The notes beneath the pieces are model-generated. The model ran no database searches, was not told where the DNA came from, and saw only the letters and a program-made list of their open reading frames with translations. A stretch of DNA of 10,806 nucleotides. It comes from Deinococcus sp. (GTDB lineage Bacteria > Deinococcota > Deinococci > Deinococcales > Deinococcaceae). A program made the translations under genes and the position numbers. Below are positions 4,624 through 10,388 of the stretch, piece after piece; within the stretch, counting starts at the first letter, position 1, and every line of letters starts with the position of its first letter. The stretch lies in assembly GCF_030523985.1 (NCBI RefSeq), contig NZ_JAUNHK010000066.1, forward strand, positions 1 to 10,806, given 5' to 3'.

Positions 4624-5109
4624 ATGACCACGCCTCCAACGTTCGACGACCTTTTCTCCGACATCTTCCCCCGCACAGCGTCCGCACAGCCCGCCGCACC
4701 GGACTTGCTGAGCGGCCTCTTTGCCAGGCCTGCCGCGCCCAGTCCGCAGCGCCACGTCCAGGACGAGACGCACTTCTCCCTGCGCGGCGTGCGGTACGAC
4801 CTCTCGGACTTCACCTTCGAAGTCATGACCACCGACCACTACCGCGAACTGTGCAGCATCCGGCCCCTGAGCGGCAACAGCCACCTGGCGTACCACTTCC
4901 TCAATCCCCAGACGGGGAAGGTGATGCATTTCTCCAGCAACGAGGTGTCCCACGAGCAGGTCATGACGGCCCTCTCGCGTGGCTGGCAGGTCTACGCCGC
5001 CCTGCTCAGTCACGACCCGGCCACCCCGAACAAGCTCGACACCCTCTGCCGCATCCTCCCCGCGCCGCAGCACGACATGGAAAAGCTCATCGCCCAGCTT
5101 GGCCTGTGA
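4624..5109 (+). CDS. Hypothetical protein with duplicated N-terminal motif (161 aa)
   Basis: I do not recognise this family. The N-terminal 40 residues contain two similar amphipathic motifs separated by an Ala/Pro linker, DLFSDIFPRTA (about 9-19) and DLLSGLFARPA (about 27-37). This suggests duplicated short binding peptides. Residues 45-161 look like a folded mixed domain (HFSLRGVRYDLSDFTFEV, then AYHFLNPQTGKVMHF, then HEQVMTALSRGWQVYAALL) ending in a helix (HDMEKLIAQLGL). Two isolated Cys occur, near residues 77 and 139. No signal peptide is seen. The start is the ATG 12 nt after the leader. Only a weak terminator-like segment follows the stop. Confidence 0.75.
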   Translation: MTTPPTFDDLFSDIFPRTASAQPAAPDLLSGLFARPAAPSPQRHVQDETHFSLRGVRYDLSDFTFEVMTTDHYRELCSIRPLSGNSHLAYHFLNPQTGKVMHFSSNEVSHEQVMTALSRGWQVYAALLSHDPATPNKLDTLCRILPAPQHDMEKLIAQLGL

Positions 5110-5143
5110 CGTGCCCCGCCCTCACTTCTCCCTGACCCGCGCC

Positions 5144-5162
5144 GGGATATCCCCCCTTTTTT
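5144..5162 (+). terminator. Possible weak terminator
   Basis: GGGATATCCC (5144-5153) can form only a 3-bp stem, followed by CCC and six T. It resembles the segments at 451 and 6576. Termination is doubtful. Confidence 0.35.
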
Positions 5163-5167
5163 CCCTC

Positions 5168-5198
5168 GCCCGGTAGAGCACCGGGCAAGACTTGGGGC
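5168..5198 (+). promoter_or_regulatory. Start-associated stem-loop leader, gene 13
   Basis: GCCCGG (5168-5173), loop TAGAGCA, CCGGGC (5181-5186), 12-nt spacer AAGACTTGGGGC. It is identical to the leader of gene 14. Confidence 0.87.
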
Positions 5199-5777
5199 AT
5201 GAACCTCGACCAGCGAATCAGCCTTCGGAAGATGCCCCGTGAAGAACTCGAAGCCTACCAGCGCCTCATCCTCCAGCGCGAGCGGCAGATAAAGCGTATC
5301 CAGCGCCGGGCCGAGCTTCAGGCACGGGAGGGTCTGGACTTCTGGACCTGGGCCGCCTTGGAAGAAGCCCCCGAGCAGGACCGCCGCCATTTCTTCGAAG
5401 CGCGGGCTTATGCGATTGGGAAAGACGAACTCCAGCGCCTCGAAGCGGACATCGCGGCCCTGAAAGAAGCGCGGCAGGGACCCCTGGCCCGTTTCGCCTT
5501 TCAGGAAGAGTGTCCCTGCGCCTTCTCCCCGCTGCTGGCCTGCGCTCTGGAACGTCACCCTGACCGCGACCTCCTGAACGACCTGCCCCAGTTCTTCACG
5601 GTGCGCGGCGTGGCCGAGTACGCCCGCGAACGCACCCTTGCCAGACGCGCTCTGCCCGAACGGGTCAGCGACACGCGCCAGGCGGTCAAGATGCTGCTGC
5701 TGCGCGAAGTCGGTGAAGTCAGGGGCGAGTATTACCACCGCTTCAGCTTCCAGAACCCCGCCCACCCCACGCGCTAA
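5199..5777 (+). CDS. Hypothetical protein, duplicated pair member 1 (192 aa)
   Basis: I do not recognise this family. Residues 1-45 form a basic, helix-prone region (REELEAYQRLILQRERQIKR). FWTWAALEEA (48-57) follows, then a second charged helical stretch (about 66-92). A Cys group, ECPC (104-107) and Cys115, comes next, with a conserved C-terminal region 130-192 rich in Arg. The protein is probably soluble and may bind nucleic acid, given the basic helices, but that is inference. It is a tandem paralogue of gene 14: both ends are nearly identical while residues of about 58-129 differ at about half of positions. Unlike gene 14 it has no AT-rich motif upstream. Confidence 0.8.
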   Translation: MNLDQRISLRKMPREELEAYQRLILQRERQIKRIQRRAELQAREGLDFWTWAALEEAPEQDRRHFFEARAYAIGKDELQRLEADIAALKEARQGPLARFAFQEECPCAFSPLLACALERHPDRDLLNDLPQFFTVRGVAEYARERTLARRALPERVSDTRQAVKMLLLREVGEVRGEYYHRFSFQNPAHPTR

Positions 5778-5813
5778 ACGGTCAGTCCCTCAGTCGGGGG
5801 GCTGGCCGTTTTT
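5777..5813 (+). terminator. Intrinsic terminator, GGTCAG/CTGGCC family
   Basis: AACGGTCAG (5777-5785) pairs with CTGGCCGTT (5802-5810), followed by TTT. It begins at the last base of the stop codon. Confidence 0.9.
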
Positions 5814-5823
5814 CTTGTGGGGG

Positions 5824-5839
5824 ATACCTTATATATAGG
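5824..5839 (+). promoter_or_regulatory. AT-rich motif ATACCTTATATATAGG, copy 1 (possible promoter)
   Basis: The 16-mer is exact at three sites (also 6512 and 9361) and stands out sharply in GC-rich DNA. TATATA could act as a -10 element. The 15 or so bases upstream show no conserved -35. The end of the motif is 13 nt from the gene 14 stem. Confidence 0.6.
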
Positions 5840-5852
5840 GTGTGCTTCCCTC

Positions 5853-5883
5853 GCCCGGTAGAGCACCGGGCAAGACTTGGGGC
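5853..5883 (+). promoter_or_regulatory. Start-associated stem-loop leader, gene 14
   Basis: GCCCGG (5853-5858), loop TAGAGCA, CCGGGC (5866-5871), 12-nt spacer. It is identical to the gene 13 leader, and places the start at 5884 rather than the in-frame ATG at 5842. Confidence 0.87.
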
Positions 5884-6459
5884 ATGAACCTCGACCAGCG
5901 AATCAGCCTCCGGCAGATGCCCCGCGAAGAACTCGAAGCCCTGCACCACCTCATCACACTGAAAGAGCGGCAGATAAAGCGTATCCAGCGCCGGGCCGAG
6001 CTTCAGGCAAGGCAGGGCCTGGGCTTCTGGACTTGGGCCAGTCTGGAAGAAGCAGGCTACGAAGAACGCAACTGGTTCCTGCGAGGCCGGGCCTACGACA
6101 TCGGCAAAAACGAAATCCAGCGCCTGAAAGAAGACATCACGGCACTCGAAGCGGCGCAGAGAGAAGTGCTTCCCCGTTTCGCTTTTCAGGAAGAGTGTCC
6201 CTGCGGCTTCTACTTTCTGCTGTCGTGCGCCGTGGAACGTCAGACAATCCGAAGGGTCAACAACATGCCCCAGTTCTTCACCGTGCGCGGCGTGGCCGAG
6301 TACGCCCGCAAACGCACCCTTGCCAGACGCGCTCTGCCCGAACGGGTCAGCGACACACGCCCCCCAGTCAAAATGCTGCTGCTGCGCGAAGTCGGTGAGG
6401 TCAGGGGCGAGTATTTCCACCAATTCAGCTTTGAAAACCCCGCGCATCCCACGCGCTGA
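5884..6459 (+). CDS. Hypothetical protein, duplicated pair member 2 (191 aa)
   Basis: This is the tandem paralogue of gene 13 and is one residue shorter. It shares MNLDQRISLR at the start, the basic helix ERQIKRIQRRAELQAR, the FWTWA-x-LEEA block, the ECPC Cys pair and an almost identical last 60 residues (QFFTVRGVAEYAR to NPAHPTR). The centre differs heavily (GYEERNWFLRGRAYDIGKNE here against PEQDRRHFFEARAYAIGKDE). The reading frame is intact, so both copies are probably functional. Function is unknown. Transcription may start from the AT-rich motif at 5824-5839, which gene 13 lacks, so the two copies could be expressed differently. A terminator begins 7 nt after the stop. Confidence 0.8.
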   Translation: MNLDQRISLRQMPREELEALHHLITLKERQIKRIQRRAELQARQGLGFWTWASLEEAGYEERNWFLRGRAYDIGKNEIQRLKEDITALEAAQREVLPRFAFQEECPCGFYFLLSCAVERQTIRRVNNMPQFFTVRGVAEYARKRTLARRALPERVSDTRPPVKMLLLREVGEVRGEYFHQFSFENPAHPTR

Positions 6460-6466
6460 GTTTTCC

Positions 6467-6501
6467 CGGTCAGTCCCTCTCACGGGGGGCTGGCCGTTTT
6501 T
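6467..6501 (+). terminator. Intrinsic terminator, GGTCAG/CTGGCC family
   Basis: CGGTCAG (6467-6473) pairs with CTGGCCG (6490-6496), with CCC/GGG inside, then TTTTT. It is the duplicated counterpart of the terminator at 5777. Confidence 0.9.
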
Positions 6502-6511
6502 GTTGAGAGGC

Positions 6512-6527
6512 ATACCTTATATATAGG
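6512..6527 (+). promoter_or_regulatory. AT-rich motif ATACCTTATATATAGG, copy 2 (possible promoter)
   Basis: Exact copy of the 16-mer. It is followed by GTGCGCTCTGGCAC and CCCTCGCCC, which resemble the sequence after copy 3. Here CCCTCGCCC has no matching 3' arm. Confidence 0.6.
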
Positions 6528-6570
6528 TGCGCTCTGGCACCCCTCGCCCCACTGCCCCTTTCGCTGCCCA

Positions 6571-6598
6571 GCGCCGGGGGACGCCCCCCCCTTTTTTT
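6571..6598 (+). terminator. Terminator-like hairpin inside the gene 15 leader region (possible attenuator)
   Basis: GGGGG (6576-6580), loop ACG, CCCCC (6584-6588), then more C and seven T. It lies between the AT-rich motif (6512) and the gene 15 stem-loop (6603). Transcripts starting at the AT motif would meet it before the gene. Confidence 0.55.
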
Positions 6599-6602
6599 CC
6601 TC

Positions 6603-6633
6603 GCCCGGAAACGCACCGGGCAAACGTCGGGGC
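6603..6633 (+). promoter_or_regulatory. Start-associated stem-loop leader, gene 15
   Basis: GCCCGG (6603-6608), loop AAACGCA, CCGGGC (6616-6621), 12-nt spacer. It follows directly on the T-run of the hairpin at 6576. Confidence 0.86.
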
Positions 6634-8526
6634 ATGACCCTGACCCACCACACGCCCGCACCGCTGCTGCCCCTGCGCCCCCTGAACCACTTCACTGCGC
6701 CGAGCCACGCTGAGGCTGAGGTGCTGCGGGCCGGGTTTTGCAGCGCCCAGGTGCTCGCCGCCCGCTCTCCAGTCTTGAAGGTTCAGGCCGCCCTTGACCT
6801 GCTGGCCCAGAGAAATCGCCGCCGCATCTCCGAGTGCTGCCACGCAGCTTTGCTTGAGGAAGCCCAGGCGAACGGAGAAGCGTGGGTCAAGCAGCTCCCC
6901 GAACGTGCCCGGACTCGCGTCCTGTCCGGGAACGCCTTGGAGCGTGACCTTGAGCGTTTCCAGACCCGGCACGTCGGCGTGCGGCGCACCCTGTGGTGCC
7001 TGACGTGGACTGACTCCCGCGCCGAAGGCGAAGTGGCCGCCCTGTGGATTCGCCACTCCAGCGGCTGGTTACAGCGGGTGCTGCTGAACCGGGAGGACGT
7101 GCCCACGAAAGCGGGCGTTCCCGAAGAGGCGTGGGACTGGAGACAGTTCATGCAGGACGCGGGCCGCCCGGACGAATGGAGTGACCTGACCCGCGCCGCC
7201 TATCTGCGGCTGGTGCGCCCCCATCTTCATCCCGACCAGGAAGCGGACATGCTCAAGGTCAGCGCGTATGGCTACACCCTGTCCGAAACGAGCGAGGTGC
7301 GCGACCATCCCTTCACAGAAGGCGTGCGCGAGTTCTACCACCTGAAAACCGAGTACGTCCTGAGCCACACGGCCCCGGACGGTCAGGGTGCCCCGGCCCG
7401 CTACGCCAAATTCTCCTGCGTGCAGATGACCTTCCGCGCCCAGTGGAACGGACGGCGGATGCTGGTGTTGAGCGGCGGCAAGCTCAACGACGTGTCTTAC
7501 GGGCGGCTCCCTGATGACCTCAACGACCACACCCAGCTCCGTGGCCTGCTTGAACTCGCCCAGGAAGCCGCCCAGTCCCTGCGCCCCGGTGAACAGGCCG
7601 ACTTGAAGCGCACGCTGTCCCAACTTGCCCCCGGTCTGCGCGAAGAAGTGTCGCTCACCCTGCTGGCTGTGCGCTGCCCGGAACTGCTGAGCATCCCCGG
7701 CCTCTTTCTGCGCGTGCCTTCCCTGAGCGCCCCCGCGTATCGGCGCTTTTTGCGCCGCCGCCCCGGTGCCAAAGCCTTACTTGCCGACCTGTGCGGCCCC
7801 CTGACGCGCTGGACGCGGGGGCAGCTTCAGTGTGCCGAGCAGGTCAGGCTGCTGGAGTCGCTGTTCCAGAGCGGCGTGCAGGGGCCGGAGATGATGGCGC
7901 GGGCACTCAGGGCCGTACCTCATGGCGTGTTCAGCGTGACGGCCTGCCCGGAGTACGTTCAGCGGGCAGGCGGCGAGGCGCTCATCCGGGGACTGGAGCA
8001 GGAAGGCAGCCGGGGGCTGGAACTTGCGCGGGACGCCGGGCGCATGTGGAAAGAAGTGCAAGTCGCGTGGCCGGAGTTCAGGCCAAAGGCAAAGGCCGTG
8101 CGTCAGTTGCACGACGAACTCTCGCGGCTTCAGCGCCGCCTCGCCAACGTCAACCTGCCACTGGAGAGCGCCACACAACAGCGGTACGACCGGCTGGACC
8201 AGACGCTGGGGGGCCTGACCTTTCGCCGCGCCGGAGACACCCATGAACTGATTGCGGCGGGGGAAGATTTGGACATCTGCGTCGGCAGTTACCGCCACAT
8301 GGCGTTCAGGGGTGAGTGCGTCATCGTGCTGGCCCGCGACGAAGGGGGCAAGCTGCGCTTTTGTCTGGAAGTGCGGGGCCAGGAACTGCGGCAATTCAAA
8401 GGCGCGTGCAACGCCCGGCCCCAGGGCGACGACCTGACGCTGGCCCTGAAGTACGCGAAAGCGGCGAGGCTGAAGGTCAGAACGAGTGACCTGACGGCGG
8501 ATGCAGGCGAAGCCCTTCCTTTCTGA
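6634..8526 (+). CDS. PcfJ-like protein (630 aa)
   Basis: The C-terminal region (about 525-610) matches the PcfJ-like pattern. FRRAGDTHELIAAGEDLDICVGSYRH (530-555) has His537, Cys549 and Tyr553; a strand pair reads GECVIVLARDEGGKLRFCLEVRG (560-582); and Asn593 lies in FKGACNARPQ. In this family the core reads roughly G-x2-L-x-H/I-CV-x-x-Y, then a TIE/LEV strand and a QVRG/KG-x2-N segment. PcfJ is named from the enterococcal conjugative plasmid pCF10; homologues are spread over plasmids and phages and their biochemical role is not settled. The first 500 residues are mostly helical and I recognise no domain there. The protein ends EALPF, which resembles an SSB tip. No signal peptide is seen. Gene 16 follows without a terminator. 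Confidence 0.8.
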   Translation: MTLTHHTPAPLLPLRPLNHFTAPSHAEAEVLRAGFCSAQVLAARSPVLKVQAALDLLAQRNRRRISECCHAALLEEAQANGEAWVKQLPERARTRVLSGNALERDLERFQTRHVGVRRTLWCLTWTDSRAEGEVAALWIRHSSGWLQRVLLNREDVPTKAGVPEEAWDWRQFMQDAGRPDEWSDLTRAAYLRLVRPHLHPDQEADMLKVSAYGYTLSETSEVRDHPFTEGVREFYHLKTEYVLSHTAPDGQGAPARYAKFSCVQMTFRAQWNGRRMLVLSGGKLNDVSYGRLPDDLNDHTQLRGLLELAQEAAQSLRPGEQADLKRTLSQLAPGLREEVSLTLLAVRCPELLSIPGLFLRVPSLSAPAYRRFLRRRPGAKALLADLCGPLTRWTRGQLQCAEQVRLLESLFQSGVQGPEMMARALRAVPHGVFSVTACPEYVQRAGGEALIRGLEQEGSRGLELARDAGRMWKEVQVAWPEFRPKAKAVRQLHDELSRLQRRLANVNLPLESATQQRYDRLDQTLGGLTFRRAGDTHELIAAGEDLDICVGSYRHMAFRGECVIVLARDEGGKLRFCLEVRGQELRQFKGACNARPQGDDLTLALKYAKAARLKVRTSDLTADAGEALPF

Positions 8527-8557
8527 AGCGCCAGGGGGAGGCCAGAAGGAGACCCTC

Positions 8558-8590
8558 GCCCCGGAACTGCGCCGGGGCAACGCGCGGGGC
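8558..8590 (+). promoter_or_regulatory. Start-associated stem-loop leader, gene 16 (7-bp stem, no terminator before it)
   Basis: GCCCCGG (8558-8564), loop AACTGCG, CCGGGGC (8572-8578), 12-nt spacer. The core is identical over 25 bp to the gene 11 leader 4.3 kb away, although the two genes are unrelated. Confidence 0.86.
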
Positions 8591-9178
8591 ATGAAGAAAA
8601 CCCTACTGGCCTTCATCCTGCTCGCCTCTCCCTGCGCCCTGGCCGCTGGCCCTGCGCTGCCCACCCCGAGCCGCCTGGGAAGCGCCCTGAACCAGATGCT
8701 GAGTGCCCAGCCGGTGCTCCCCAACCTGGGTGACGCCATCGACCGCCTGCTCAGCGGACAGCCGGTGCTGCCCACCCCCAGCACCCTCAGCAGCGCCCTC
8801 GACCGGATGCTGGGTGGACAGCCTGCCCCCGCGCCCGCGCCCACCAGCAGCGTCACGGTCAGCTTCCTGAGCGGCGAACTGCCCCAGCGGTGCCACGTCT
8901 CGCTGCAGGGCAGCCGCGCCGGACGCCTGGCGCTGGCCGGGGGCAGGAGCAGCACCCGCACCGTCTCGGTGGACGTAGACCCGCACACCCCGGTCACGGT
9001 GCGCCTGGTCTGCGCGGGCCGCACCGCCGACACGACCGTCACCGCCAGTGACGCCCACACCTTCATCACGCCCCTGGCCGAAAAGAACGTCGGCTGGGCG
9101 CACGTCTTCAGCCTGGACGGTCAGGGCGTACCGGGCCTGGGCATCAACCCGAACTGGGACGGTCAGGCGCAGCACTAA
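8591..9178 (+). CDS. Secreted protein with three short repeats and a disulfide-spaced beta domain (195 aa)
   Basis: A signal peptide is clear: MKK, the hydrophobic core TLLAFILLASPCALA, and likely cleavage near residues 18-20. The Cys at 15 lacks a proper lipobox (Pro precedes it), so this is not a likely lipoprotein. Three repeats of about 17-20 residues follow, with the pattern LPTPS-x-L-x-SAL-x-x-ML-x-x-QP (22-41, 42-58, 59-78), then a Pro/Ala linker. Residues 86-175 look like an Ig-like beta sandwich with Cys101 and Cys141, probably a disulfide. Gene 17 has a related domain with the same 40-residue Cys spacing. The start at 8591 rather than the in-frame 8501 (inside gene 15) is set by the leader and signal peptide. 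It probably acts outside the cytoplasm; the function is unknown. Confidence 0.83.
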   Translation: MKKTLLAFILLASPCALAAGPALPTPSRLGSALNQMLSAQPVLPNLGDAIDRLLSGQPVLPTPSTLSSALDRMLGGQPAPAPAPTSSVTVSFLSGELPQRCHVSLQGSRAGRLALAGGRSSTRTVSVDVDPHTPVTVRLVCAGRTADTTVTASDAHTFITPLAEKNVGWAHVFSLDGQGVPGLGINPNWDGQAQH

Positions 9179-9189
9179 GCATCGGCATC

Positions 9190-9229
9190 AGGGGAGGCAC
9201 CAGTCACGGTGTCTCCCCTTCTTTCTTTG
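9190..9229 (+). terminator. Intrinsic terminator
   Basis: A 12-bp stem, AGGGGAGGCACC (9190-9201) with GGTGTCTCCCCT (9208-9219) and one G-U pair, is followed by a T-rich tract. It belongs to neither repeated family. Confidence 0.85.
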
Positions 9230-9360
9230 TCGCTCTGGCCCCGGCCTGCTTCTTTGGTCCCGGAAGGAAAAGAACGCGGGTGCGCTCAGAAGGGCGGGCT
9301 GCTTCTGGAAGGAGAGCGGGGGGCGGGGGGCCTGGAAGCACGGGATTTTTCCAGGGAGGG
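9230..9360. other. Gene-free spacer with G-runs
   Basis: No ORF with a leader is seen. The segment carries GGGCGGG (9292-9298) and GGGGGGCGGGGGG (9318-9330), about 30 nt upstream of the AT-rich motif. The runs could favour G-quadruplex or other non-B structure, but this is composition only. Confidence 0.4.
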
Positions 9361-9376
9361 ATACCTTATATATAGG
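9361..9376 (+). promoter_or_regulatory. AT-rich motif ATACCTTATATATAGG, copy 3 (possible promoter)
   Basis: Exact third copy, here before the secreted protein gene. The downstream sequence GTGTCTCTGGCACACCC resembles that after copy 2. It ends 19 nt before the gene 17 stem. Confidence 0.6.
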
Positions 9377-9395
9377 GTGTCTCTGGCACACCCTC

Positions 9396-9426
9396 GCCCG
9401 CAAAGAGAGCGGGCAAAGCGGGAGAC
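9396..9426 (+). promoter_or_regulatory. Start-associated stem-loop leader, gene 17 (compensated stem)
   Basis: GCCCGC (9396-9401), loop AAAGAGA, GCGGGC (9409-9414), 12-nt spacer AAAGCGGGAGAC. The closing G-C pair is swapped to C-G on both arms, so pairing is kept while sequence changes. Confidence 0.87.
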
Positions 9427-9819
9427 ATGAAGAAATCCTTCTCCATGCTGGCTCTCGCTTCTGTCCTTCTCGCGGCGTTCTCTGGTGCTGGTGCCCAGCA
9501 GGTCACGCCCAACCCCGTGCCGCGCTCTGGCCTGACGGTGTACACGGGGGGCCTCACCGACGACTGCACCGTGACCCTCGGCGGGGTGACCCAGGGCAAG
9601 ACCATCGTGATGACGGCCACCGCCAGGGAAAAGGTCCTGGGCATTCAGGCCGACCGGGGCAGCGAGTTCCTTCTGACCCTGACCTGTGACGGGGCCTCGG
9701 GTGTCTACAAGGGCAACGCCACGCGCGATACCTTCTTCGCCTTCAGGGGCAGCGGCAGCAGTACCCGTGAGTGGCACGGCTTTTTCGGCCCGGTGCCGCC
9801 GCTGAGTGTGGGCCACTGA
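9427..9819 (+). CDS. Secreted protein, Ig-like Cys-pair domain (130 aa)
   Basis: A signal peptide (MKKSFSMLALASVLLAAFSGAGA, cut in two places by Ser/Gly) is followed by probable cleavage after Ala23, before QQ. The mature part is about 107 residues and beta-rich, with Cys47 (DDCTVTLGG) and Cys87 (LTLTCDGAS) exactly 40 residues apart. Gene 16 has the same spacing and a similar local pattern (RCHVSL, then VRLVCAG). This suggests a shared disulfide-bonded sandwich that has diverged strongly. The stop is doubled (TGATAA). The gene probably has its own transcript, with the AT-rich motif upstream and a terminator about 40 nt downstream. The function is unknown; a surface or periplasmic role is inferred from the signal peptide only. 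Confidence 0.82.
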   Translation: MKKSFSMLALASVLLAAFSGAGAQQVTPNPVPRSGLTVYTGGLTDDCTVTLGGVTQGKTIVMTATAREKVLGIQADRGSEFLLTLTCDGASGVYKGNATRDTFFAFRGSGSSTREWHGFFGPVPPLSVGH

Positions 9820-9857
9820 TAAAGCGCCGTGCCCGCTGACGCTTCCAGGTTCAGAAG

Positions 9858-9894
9858 AGGCCAGTCCCTTCATCGGGGCTGGCCTTTTTTCTTT
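9858..9894 (+). terminator. Intrinsic terminator, GGCCAG/CTGGCC family
   Basis: AGGCCAGTCCC (9858-9868) pairs with GGGGCTGGCCT (9875-9885) around TTCATC, then TTTTTTCTTT. Confidence 0.92.
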
Positions 9895-9912
9895 GGCTCT
9901 CCCCTGCCCATC

Positions 9913-9944
9913 GCCCGCTCTCCTGCGCGGGCAAGGCTGAGCGT
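9913..9944 (+). promoter_or_regulatory. Orphan stem-loop leader before a decayed ORF (compensated stem)
   Basis: GCCCGC (9913-9918), 8-nt loop TCTCCTGC, GCGGGC (9927-9932), then AAGGCTGAGCGT, which matches the gene 20 spacer well. At the expected start (9945) the codon is GAG, not ATG. Confidence 0.7.
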
Positions 9945-10001
9945 GAGAATGTGGCCCAGGAGTTCGCCCAGTGGGTCATGCAGGGCGGCACCGGCGGTTG
10001 A
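9945..10001 (+). pseudogene. Remnant of a small gene lacking a start codon
   Basis: Exactly 12 nt after the stem the frame reads ENVAQEFAQWVMQGGTGG and stops at 9999-10001. It looks like the amphipathic C-terminal helix of a real small protein. The start position is GAG, so the ORF appears truncated and fused to a leader, or its start has mutated. GTG at 9951 is in frame and GTG at 9943 is out of frame; neither has the normal spacing. It is too short to assign to a family. The next intact gene has its own leader 11 nt after this stop. Confidence 0.45.
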
Positions 10002-10012
10002 GGCACACCTTC

Positions 10013-10044
10013 GCCCGGAACGGCACCGGGGCAACGCGGGAGGC
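10013..10044 (+). promoter_or_regulatory. Start-associated stem-loop leader, gene 19
   Basis: GCCCGG (10013-10018), loop AACGGCA, CCGGGGC (10026-10032), 12-nt spacer AACGCGGGAGGC. GGGAGG resembles a Shine-Dalgarno core but ends 1 nt from the ATG. It sets the start at 10045, not the in-frame ATG at 9829. Confidence 0.85.
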
Positions 10045-10383
10045 ATGACATTCCAGAACATCGTAAAAAAGGGCCTTAAGCGCATCGAGCAGGAAGAGCA
10101 GGAGGCCGAGCAACGGGACGCCGTGCGGGTCAACCCGGACCCCGAAGACCTGGGCGTGCAGTGCTGCCCTGTCCATCTCAGCCGCGCCCAGATGGGGTTT
10201 CTGGTGGACATCCTGCGTGGGCTGCCCTGTGACGGCCTGAGCAGAGCGGAGGAGCAGCACCTCACCCAGTTGCTCTACGCCTTCGCCCAGCCGCTGAGCG
10301 AGTGGCCGGACGCCGAATGCCCGCACGAAGGGCTGATGTCCACCCACTTCCGGGCCGCCTGCGGGGGCGACACCTACTGCTGA
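10045..10383 (+). CDS. Cys-rich hypothetical protein (112 aa)
   Basis: I do not recognise this family. Residues 5-25 form a charged helix (KKGLKRIEQEEQEAEQR). Six Cys follow, at 40, 41, 62, 92, 106 and 112, with His44, His72, His94 and His101 nearby (CCPVHLS, ECPHEG). The mix of Cys and His suggests metal binding, although the spacing fits no zinc-finger class I know. There is no signal peptide, so disulfides are less likely than metal ligands or free thiols. The last residue is Cys. It has its own leader; a terminator follows 5 nt after the stop. Confidence 0.75.
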   Translation: MTFQNIVKKGLKRIEQEEQEAEQRDAVRVNPDPEDLGVQCCPVHLSRAQMGFLVDILRGLPCDGLSRAEEQHLTQLLYAFAQPLSEWPDAECPHEGLMSTHFRAACGGDTYC

Positions 10384-10388
10384 AGGGC

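Larger units (their letters stand above)
5161..5845 (+). repeat. Tandem duplication unit 1 (leader-gene-terminator-AT motif)
   Basis: This unit of about 685 bp is followed directly by a second copy (5846-6530). The first 64 bp (5161-5224) are identical to 5846-5909 across the leader, the start and the first codons. Terminators and the ATACCTTATATATAGG motif at the ends also match. Confidence 0.88.
5846..6530 (+). repeat. Tandem duplication unit 2
   Basis: Second copy of the unit at 5161-5845. It ends in a terminator and AT-rich motif that now lie upstream of the PcfJ-like gene. Confidence 0.87.

Noticed and set aside
8501..8591. Longer gene 16 starting at 8501 inside gene 15
   Set aside because: It would bury the clear signal peptide that begins at 8591 and cross the leader.
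7777..9069. 430-codon open frame on the - strand
   Set aside because: It is antisense to the PcfJ-like gene and gene 16, with low-complexity Arg/Ser/Pro composition, no leader, and no known motif.
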